The notes under the pieces were generated by a model. That model was not told where the DNA came from, ran no database searches, and saw only the letters and a list, made by a program, of their open reading frames with translations. Below, piece by piece: positions 56,413 to 64,000 of a stretch of 64,000 nt of DNA. The stretch's first letter is position 1. Each line of letters starts with the position of its first letter. Both the position numbers and the translations under genes were made by a program. The DNA comes from Hysterium pulicare CBS 123377 (taxonomy: Eukaryota; Ascomycota; Dothideomycetes; Hysteriales; Hysteriaceae): contig AJFK01000057.1 of NCBI GenBank assembly GCA_000467715.1, positions 34,448 to 98,447 on the forward strand, given 5' to 3'.

Positions 56413-57576
56413 GGTGAGATTGATGGAGGAGTGGAACTCCAATTATCTTGACAGGCTCCGAAGAGTCCAGCATGGTCAACAACATGAAAGGGAGAGGCAA
56501 TGAAAGGGAAAGAATGGATTGAATGAGTCGGATCAATAGATACCTGGAATATTGAGTGGTTGCTAGCTTAGAAATGAAGATGATGTGGCCCCTGTACCTC
56601 TTCCTCAGGCCTTGCCTCTAACTAATCATCGCGACCTAATTACCATCGTTCTCTTTCAGCTTTCGGGGGCGAAAGAAATAGAGGCTTTCCTTCAAATAGG
56701 TATTTTCAAGCTAGTACTTGACGATGAAATTGCTGACCCCCTTACTGAGAGTATCGGTTGAAAAGTAGCGCAAATATCAAACATTTCGGCCTTCAGAAAG
56801 TTCTTATTGTACGCGACATTTCTGCCCTTTCGGTTCCGACATCTGCAGGGTAAGTAAAAGGCGGCCTCTTATAGGTCATTATGAGATCACTGGTGAGCCA
56901 TTGCACCAATGCGAACAACTTCTTCTTTATGCCGTCAATGATGCTTTCGTTTCGTTTCCTAGACGATCGCACGATGGATCAGACCTATGGCATTGCCAAG
57001 TGATTAGATCTTCCCATGTGCTCGCAAGGATCTTTGCGCAGGATCTAAGAAAGGGGGTTTTAGGGCGAGGCCGATGGAGAAGGGCTGACTCATATGGGCG
57101 GCCGATGTACGAATCCGCAACTTGATATCTGGTTGGCTCGTGACTAGAACACTTTTCTAGCGATCTCAGCGAAGAAATATACCTTTCTAGAGTTCAATTT
57201 GCTTCGTGCTGATTCTGGATTTAGAGAGCCTTCGAGCAGAACACGTTCCTTTATTGGTTCCTTTATTGCGCTTTTGTTAAACTTTGCTAGGCTAAGGGAT
57301 CAATCTAGGCCTTTGCCTACGGTAATGAAGGCGATGATGCATACATCGACGACTTCCAGCGCCCCGAAATCGCCGGAAGAAGGCGTCGTTTGGAGGCCAA
57401 AAGACCAGGGATGGACTTGGGCTTCCACGCCCTCACAGTACGTAAGCGGGCCGCTTGCAGCGGCACAATCGAAGAAGTGATGGAAGCTGGAAGGATATTT
57501 TAGTAGCTAGAAGCGACTTGTCTTGGATGGTATCCTGTACGTGCCAAGGTTGGATGACTGAACCCACTTTTAGCGG

Positions 57577-57585
57577 ATCAGATAA
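57577..57585 (+). promoter_or_regulatory. GATA-type iron-regulator site (ATCAGATAA)
   Basis: An exact match to ATCWGATAA, the sequence bound by fungal iron-responsive GATA repressors (SreA, SRE, Urbs1). It is 524 bp upstream of the siderophore transporter start codon. A second exact site on the other strand lies 136 bp downstream. Confidence 0.65.
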
Positions 57586-57721
57586 CTTCAACTAGACACT
57601 CCGAATCCCCAAGAGCCATGGAGCCGCTTGGGCTTGACTGGATGGGAAGAAAGCGTTGAGGGGCGGGTGAGGGTTGAAGTGCGATGCCGGAAGGTTTGCC
57701 GGGTTCTTGAAGGACCAGAGA

Positions 57722-57730
57722 TTATCAGAT
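57722..57730 (-). promoter_or_regulatory. GATA-type iron-regulator site (ATCTGATAA on minus)
   Basis: Plus-strand TTATCAGAT is the reverse complement of ATCTGATAA, a perfect ATCWGATAA match. It is 378 bp upstream of the transporter ATG and is immediately followed by CGATAA, a further partial GATA core. Confidence 0.65.
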
Positions 57731-58108
57731 CGATAAAAAATTGCACGCTTTGCCCGATGCCGACACGACCTCCACTCATCACTCCATTGATCGCCCATCA
57801 CACCTCGCACACCTCGACTTTGCCAGCTAAACTCCTGCGACCGTCCATTCACCAGTCTTCATGTTGCCTAGTCCGCACCCATGATATCGAAAAAGCTGTC
57901 GGGCCAAGCTCGGCCACGCATCCATCTGCACCTATTCTCGGTGTTACGCCCTGAACGGTGCTCTTGGAGTCGGTCCCTGGTATCGGGTCTGCCCTGAAAT
58001 TGGCACCAATGCGCGTGGCATGAGCAGATATGAATACCCTGGGTTGTGCTCCCGTCGAGACTCCATCTAATCGTTCATCAATCCTCGCTGTCATCCTTCG
58101 CATCCGAC

Positions 58109-60014
58109 ATGAGGTCGCTTTTTACCAAGGAGACCCCCCAGGATATCCCTGTCGAGGTTGAGAAGCCCCATCCCCAAGATTCTCCCGCTTCCGAAAAGAC
58201 TTCAGGAGCAAGTGCCCCTGGCATTCGTGTCCAGCAACATGATGGCGACGATGAAAGCCTGTCAGCCGACGCTCAGGTTGGTGTGAAAAGGATTGAAGCC
58301 ACTACAAAGGTCTGGTCTAGGAAGCATCTAATCACTGCTTATGCCCTGTAAGTATCACTGACTCTTCTTTTTCTCATCCCGCCCACGTTTACTTACCCTT
58401 GCGCAGCATCTGGCTTTGTAATTTCGTCAATGCCATGCAGCAAGGCACGACGGGCGCCTTGACTCCATATGTGACGAGTGCCTTCGCCGAGCATTCCTTA
58501 ACTGCTACGACTTCTATTATGTCCAGTCTTATTGGTGGCCTCTTCAAGCTCCCTCTTGCGAAAGTCCTCGATATCTGGGGACGCCCACAGGGGTTTGCAT
58601 TCACCACCTCCATTATGGTTCTCGGATTGATTATGATGGCTGCATGTAACAATGTGAAAACCTACGCTGCAGCTCAGGTCTTTTATTGGGTTGGGTACGT
58701 AGATAAGCGTCGACCAACATCCATGTGCTGGAACGCTGCTGACAACCTCCAAGATATCTTGGCATGGATTACACCATATCAATTTTCATCGCCGATACTT
58801 CTTCCCTCAAGAACCGAGCCTTCATGTTCGCCTTTTCTTCTTCTCCATACATCGCCACAGTTTGGATCACTGGCCCAATGGCCACAGCTTATCTGAATGG
58901 ACCTGGTTTCCGATGGAGTTTTGGCTCATTTGCCATCATTACTGTAGCTGTCGCTCTACCTCTTTGGGCTCTGTTCGCCTACAATTATCGGAAGGCCAAA
59001 AAAGCGGGCCTTATCATCGACAATCGCAGCAACCGTACATTTGTCGAGACGCTGAAGTATTACGCCATTGAATTCGATGTCGTTGGTCTTCTCCTTATTA
59101 CAGCCGGTCTCGCTCTATTCCTCCTTCCCTTCAGTCTCTACTCCTATCAAGGCAATGGTTGGCGCTCTCCCATGATCATTTGCATGATCATATTTGGTGG
59201 TCTTCTACTCATCGCTTTCGCCCTGTACGAGAAGTACATAGCCCCCAAAACCTTCATTCCATTCGACCTACTCATGGATCGGACCGTACTTGGTGCCTGT
59301 ATCCTAGCCGCGACCCTGTTTGTGGAATTCTATATCTGGGACAGCTATTTCTCTTCCTTCCTGCAGGTCGTCAATGGCTTGGACGTTACACGTGCAACGT
59401 ACGTCACAAACATCTATAGCATCGGGTCTTGCTTCTGGGCTCTCGTTGTTGGTGTTCTTATTCGATGGAGTGGCCGATTCAAGTGGCTTGCCATGTATTT
59501 TGGCGTTCCACTCACGATCCTGGGTGTGGGTCTTATGATCGCTTTCCGCCAGCCTGATGTCAATGTTGGCTACGTTGTTATGTGTCAGATCTTCATCGCT
59601 TTCTCCGGCGGAACGCTTGTCATCTGTGAGCAGATGGCCGTCATGGCAGCTACCGATCACCAACACGTCGCCGTCGTCCTAGCTGTTGAAGCCATGTTCT
59701 CGAGCATCGGCGGCGCCATTGGCTCTACGATTGCCGCTGCCGTCTGGACTGGTGTATTTCCTGTGAAACTTGCCGAGTATCTGCCTCCGGAGTCGCAGGG
59801 CAATGCTACTATGATATATTCTAGTTTGGTCACTCAGTTGTCTTATCCCCAAGGCTCCGCGACTAGGGATGCGATCAATAGGGCTTATGGAGATGCTCAG
59901 AAGTGGATGATTGCAGGTGCTACAGCCGTACTTGTCGTTGCAATCTTCTCAGTTGCAGTCTGGAGAGACATCAAAATCAAGGACTTTAAGCAGGTGAAGG
60001 GACGGGTCATTTGA
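58109..60014 (+). CDS. Siderophore-iron transporter, MFS (SIT family)
   Basis: Three exons: 58109-58347, 58407-58694 and 58754-60014 (both introns 59 bp); 595 residues, the usual length. A hydrophilic N-terminus of about 75 residues is followed by 14 hydrophobic segments. IWLCNFVNAMQQGTTGALTPYVTSAF opens TM1, and DIWGRPQGF resembles the MFS loop 2-3 motif. YWVGYLGMDYTISIFIADTSSLKNR spans the second junction and is a hallmark of fungal siderophore porters. FLQVVNGLDVTRATYVTNIYSIGSC and FSSIGGAIGSTIAAAVWTGVFP are further family blocks. It should import ferric siderophores by proton symport at the plasma membrane or an endosome. Upstream ATCWGATAA sites suggest repression by an iron-sensing GATA factor. 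No siderophore synthetase gene is nearby, so it may take up foreign as well as self siderophores. Confidence 0.93.
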
Positions 60015-60998
60015 TTGCTTCTGAACTTGAAAAGCTGATCACAGGAGATGGATTGAATCTGTCTAGGATGTTCATGAAAGTAACACAGTAGTCGTCGAAG
60101 CGAGATCTGGTAGTTTCTCCAACGGCGATGCTAGCATCAAGGGTCCCAGTCAAGCTTTTCCCTAGCCGATTAAATTTTGGGAAACGATCGGCAGGTAATG
60201 TAAAATCCTTTCCCGCTCAGTTTCTCATTATAATTCGCCACTTTTTCTCGTTGGTTGCATCGTGAGTTGGTCTGCACAACGGGTGATCTTCACCCCGTCT
60301 GCCAAATCGTCTTTGACGATGCCTGCCCTTGCGCTTCATACAGCAGTGGTACCGAAAATTCACTTACCTGGACGCAACCTACCGTTTACTAACACCGTGT
60401 TTCTGTTCTTCATGTCTTTTTGGTTTTTCAGCATCGTCGTCGTTGCCTTCTTCCTCAAAGTCCTTCTATTACAACTCCGCTTAGGCACTGATTGTCGTCT
60501 TGTAAGAATTGTCCCCGCACGGAAATACCGGCCACGTGTAATAAAGCGTAGGGCACACGAGATACGGCATGATCGAATCCGATGAAATGCGCGCCCGGAA
60601 AGCTTGTTTACGCTTACCCCGGAAATGTCTGCGCCACGCGTTCAGTGTTATGACCTTGCCGAATATCCCGACCAGTAAAGCTCTGGGGGGTTTCTTAATG
60701 CTACTTCATGCTCCAAAAAGCATGGAACTAAATGAAGCAGACATACTTTATCAGGTACAAGGTCTCAGCGTTGGGTAAACGAGCGTGACATACCGGGAGG
60801 GCAGGCTCCGGCTAAAGTCAACCCATATGAATTTTAATCTTCTTCTGCAATTTGCTTCGCTTCCACACATCTATCATCTGGCCTGGAAACTTGTCGTGAT
60901 GAAGGCAAATAAATCTAGCATCTTTCCCGCTCTCTAACGCATCACAAGGAATTTTTCACTGCAACAGTCTTTACTACTGCTCACTACAGTCATTTACC
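60015..60998. other. Spacer with one doubtful ORF
   Basis: About 980 bp. A plus frame at 60319-60585 (from an internal ATG) includes one hydrophobic helix and a basic tail but has no recognised relatives, so it is not called. The sequence just before 60999 should hold the promoter of the secreted-protein gene. Confidence 0.45.
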
Positions 60999-61520
60999 AT
61001 GCGTTACCTAAACCTGACCTTCTCTATTCTGATTTACCTAAGCTACATGGCGTCAAGCACTCCAATCGCAAATTTGGATGACTCAATTGCAAAACCGAAT
61101 CCAACCACAACACCCATCGGCATAAGAGAATGTTACACAACAAACGGTATCGACACAACAACCTATCGTAGCGCACTCGACAGCCTCGCGGCCCAGCTCC
61201 GGACAAACATCAATCCTCAACTCATCCGCCGGAACATGGGCCACAAGGCCTTCCAGTACACCTCTAACAATACGTGCGCCGAAATCGTCATCGAGAACTG
61301 GTCTTGCGATTACGATCTCAATGTCACCGGGCCCGGACTCGCTAATGCTATAGAGGGTATCTATCAAGGCTGCAGTGGGAATGGAAGGGGTGCCGGGAGT
61401 GGGTTTGGGTATTATCAGGATCCAGCTACGGGGTATAATTACACAGATCATCTTTGGGCGGTACTGAGGCCTTGTGCGACGTATTTCCCAAAGAGTGCTT
61501 GTAGGCCGGGTGCGTTGTAG
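60999..61520 (+). CDS. Small secreted cysteine-containing protein
   Basis: Single exon, 173 residues. An N-terminal hydrophobic stretch (LTFSILIYLSYMAS) followed by a small-residue site predicts a signal peptide cleaved near residue 20. The mature protein has six cysteines (in ECYTTNG, NTCAEI, WSCDYD, GCSGNG, RPCATY and SACRPG), which could form three disulfides, and two or more N-glycosylation sequons (NNT, NVT, NYT). There is no membrane anchor. Ascomycetes encode many such proteins as cell-surface or host-interaction factors; I do not recognise the family. Confidence 0.72.
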   Translation: MRYLNLTFSILIYLSYMASSTPIANLDDSIAKPNPTTTPIGIRECYTTNGIDTTTYRSALDSLAAQLRTNINPQLIRRNMGHKAFQYTSNNTCAEIVIENWSCDYDLNVTGPGLANAIEGIYQGCSGNGRGAGSGFGYYQDPATGYNYTDHLWAVLRPCATYFPKSACRPGAL

Positions 61521-62597
61521 TGCTAAGGGGGATATGGGTATAAGAGAGTCGTGAAATCCTATTTATTTCGATTAGGCAAATCGACCGATGACCTTGAAGG
61601 AGGTCAATGGTCAAATGAGGGAGGCGCGGAGGTGCCACATTGAGTTGAAACGATATATGCGGAGTCCAGGCTTTGAGGAGTCCAAATGCGCCACTGTCAA
61701 TGTACCCGTAAGCTCTCTCAAAAAGACAGGCTGTTTTAAAAACATGATACTTTAGCGTGATGAAAGTCCTAACATGGTATTTTGCTGCCTGTCGAGAGTG
61801 AACAGGGCGGAGGACTCTCGCGTTGCTGAGTTGGCCTTGTCATCGGAACAATCCGAGGAACAGATGGAAGGAAGATAAATCTTGGTGAGATGACCTGCTT
61901 AAGAGGTCGATGTGGGATCTTGTTGAGGTATGAAATCAGAAAGTCGGAGTAGTTGGATTAGAAACGAGAAGCAGTTCACCTTATAACCTCTCAACATTTG
62001 ACCGTCGACATGGAAATATCTTTGCCAATAACGCCTTTCGTGGATGCACGCCGGCATAACGCAGGGGTAGATAGGCTAAATAGGGTGTTTGCATGTACAT
62101 ACTCGGAGATATTTTTGGAGCTCGCCTAGATGCTCTTCTAGGTAATTCACACTCCCACTCATGCGCATGTCCATTTCCAATCTTTCAACAAATACCTATA
62201 CCTTGGAGCTGTCACTGCTCTCGTCAGCACTAGTCCTAATCAACGGTCCGATCCGCGATCCAGCAACCTTTTTGCTCCATCTCATTTGGAGGCACCATTT
62301 GTTGTGCGACCTTCGCCAAAGACTCCACATGCAGAAATCTACTTCCCATCAATCACACTAGGAGGTATGGCCAAAAATAAAATTGCCAAATTTAGAGCCG
62401 AGCGGCGGCAGCGATAGCAAACATCACCGGCTCGACAACTTTAGGGAGTCCCATTTCAATCGCATATATCACTTAGTTCTTCCCAAAGGGCCGGCCGCCA
62501 TGGCCGTCTTCTTTGGCATCGCTGTATCATCCCTCTCATCTCAGCTCACGGCATCAGGCGTCCGTCACGTCACATCTTTCACTCTTCATTCGTGATC
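61521..62597. other. Spacer
   Basis: About 1.1 kb with no supported gene. Short plus-strand frames at 62161-62361 and 62383-62595 are uninformative. It should hold the promoter of the membrane protein that starts at 62598. Confidence 0.5.
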
Positions 62598-64000
62598 ATG
62601 TCCACAGTAACAAGATCAGGATCTGGTTACTATGACATCCATCTTGGATTTTGGACCAATTGGTCCTATGGGAGTGTTCAAGGAGCTACCCTCACTCTCT
62701 CGCGTTCAAATGGTGGGCTTCTCATTGCCTTTCTAGCCTTATTTGTTGCTGCTGCTGGGAAAAGCTTCTGGAGAATTGGCTGTTTAATGCTTCACCGGTC
62801 TATGTCCTCGCAGATCCCCCAAGATGGCCTTTACCACCAACGTCAAGCTATTCTACGGAATGCCGATACAGCCGAGGATGCCGCATGGAGACTCTTCCAG
62901 GTCCTTAGGAATTGGCGTGGAAGCAAGACCTATCGTAGTACTCATCGACCTTTCCGGCGCCTATTCCCGATCATTGCTCTTGCTCTACTCATTTCCGCCT
63001 CCTTTGGCGTAAGCGGAATATACTCATCCCATGTTACTACCGATACTGGGAATGAAGTTCTACTGACTGGAAGTGACTGCGGTCCTTTTCTGGAAAATGA
63101 CGATGCCTACGCAATGTTAACCTACCTGAATCCATACATGTCCCAAAGGGCCACAGCGAACACCAATTATGCTTTACAGTGCTACACCAATGCGTCGAAC
63201 TCGGAAGATTGTCATCAATATGTCAAGCCAAGACTACCCCTGACAATACGCAATGCCAGCTGCCCATTCGCGGAGGGGATGTGCAAAACAAAGTTCGACA
63301 ATATTGTCCTTGACACTGGCTACCTCAATAGCCACGACGACTTAGGGATCAATGCGCCGCCGGAAGACCGCTTTGCTTTAAGATACGTTCACCAATGTGC
63401 CCCACTGGTCAGTGATGGCTTCAGCGAACCCTATGTTCAGACCGACTATCCTGATGCTGGTAACTCCGCATTGCCATTGATGCGGTACTATTACGGAAAT
63501 CTCACTTTCCATGCCGAGCAAAATTATACCGGGTTTACCTATGAGGTGCCTCAGAATTACTCCAATCTTAATTTCACAGCATACACGAGTGCGGCTAGCT
63601 CTCGACCCGAATACCAACTAGGGTGAGTATCCAGTCTTCTCTCAAATGAACGTGACTGACCATTTGTGCAGAACAGTAGTTGCTTTTGGCGGCGAAAATA
63701 TGACAGGTCTCGACATCACCGAGTTCACTCCTATCCCTCAACTCCAGCGTTCAGACGCCGACGTTTCTCTCTTTTTCCTTTCCGCTCAAGGAATCGGCTT
63801 CATGGAAGAAGTGAACGATCTTTGGTATGCGGCTCACAAAGCATGGAAAAGCCCCATCAGCGTCACAGGCCAGAGTATGCCGCCCATCTATCTTCATGAG
63901 GATCCCGCCAGCATTATGGGGTGTACCTTCCAGATGCAGTTCTGCAACCCTAATCTTCCCGAAGACCGCCGCTGCGAGCCCCCTCGTGGGCTCTTCGATA
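62598..64000 (+). CDS. Membrane protein with large glycosylated ectodomain (3' truncated by window)
   Basis: Exon 1 62598-63622, intron 63623-63671 (49 bp), exon 2 from 63672 to the window end, still open; about 451 residues are visible. Start is ATG 62598 (an upstream in-frame GTG exists). Two hydrophobic segments, GGLLIAFLALFVAAAGKSFW (about residues 38-57) and LFPIIALALLISASFGVSG (about 122-140), flank a soluble loop of about 65 residues. The rest is rich in cysteines and N-glycosylation sequons (NAS, NLT, NYT, NYS, NFT), predicting a luminal or extracellular domain. Similar multi-spanning proteins with unassigned function are common in ascomycetes; more membrane helices are expected beyond the window. 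Confidence 0.7.

Larger units (their letters stand above)
56413..58108. other. Long upstream region of the siderophore transporter
   Basis: About 1.7 kb without a supported gene; frames at 56901-57125, 57199-57480 and 57628-57954 lack family features. Two perfect ATCWGATAA sites (57577-57585 and 57722-57730) lie in its right half, marking it as the control region for the gene at 58109. Confidence 0.6.

Noticed and set aside
60262-60585. Plus-strand ORF with one predicted membrane helix
   Set aside because: The start used is near-cognate and the translation after the helix is a basic, unstructured tail. A single hydrophobic run is not enough support.

Overview
This is eukaryotic DNA from a filamentous ascomycete (Pezizomycotina). 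Genes are protein-coding, lie on both strands and are about 2 kb apart. They are cut by short GT-AG introns of about 50-80 bp, often with CTNAC-type branch points. Typical fungal families are present: Zn2Cys6 regulators, HET, MFS siderophore and monocarboxylate porters, F-box proteins and PhoD-type phosphatase. A leotiomycete or related class would fit, but that is inference. I found no rRNA or tRNA gene, CRISPR array or intact transposon.

Left part (1-25 kb). The window opens inside a fungal-specific transcription-factor gene (1-1485) and a small orphan gene. A divergent pair follows: a Zn2Cys6 regulator (3325-5605, minus) and a 14-TM MFS exporter (5925-7698, plus). Their shared 319-bp promoter holds a perfect 12-bp inverted repeat. 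After a sparse 8-10.5 kb stretch come housekeeping genes: ER glucosidase II alpha (10485-13565, minus), divergent nucleoside diphosphate kinase (about 13924-14656, plus) and a very large telomere-type OB-fold protein (15086-19780, minus). A HET-domain gene (20115-22028) and an MCH-like MFS porter (23003-24628) follow.

Middle part (25-43 kb). This is the most accessory-looking stretch. An F-box gene is followed by sparse DNA with two tiny cysteine-rich paralogues missed by ordinary ORF cut-offs. Next is a tandem array of three copies of an unrecognised family, the third broken. A PhoD-like phosphatase and the Trm61 tRNA m1A58 methyltransferase come next, then a decayed, internally deleted cysteinyl-tRNA synthetase copy, another F-box-like gene, an orphan gene, and a metallophosphoesterase with one reading-frame break.

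Right part (43-64 kb). This holds a coiled-coil orphan gene, exopolyphosphatase (45966-47319), and a GC-rich island leading into a 1,748-residue protein with a RasGAP-like segment and an apparent GC-AG intron (49217-54687). After these come a small orphan gene, a siderophore transporter (58109-60014) with two perfect ATCWGATAA iron-regulator sites upstream, a small secreted cysteine-containing protein, and a membrane/ectodomain protein that runs off the end.

Functionally the window mixes core metabolism (glycoprotein folding, nucleotide balance, polyphosphate, tRNA modification, telomeres) with environment-facing genes (efflux, iron uptake, self/non-self recognition, a secreted protein). Exon boundaries were read by eye from splice motifs and frame continuity, without transcript data.
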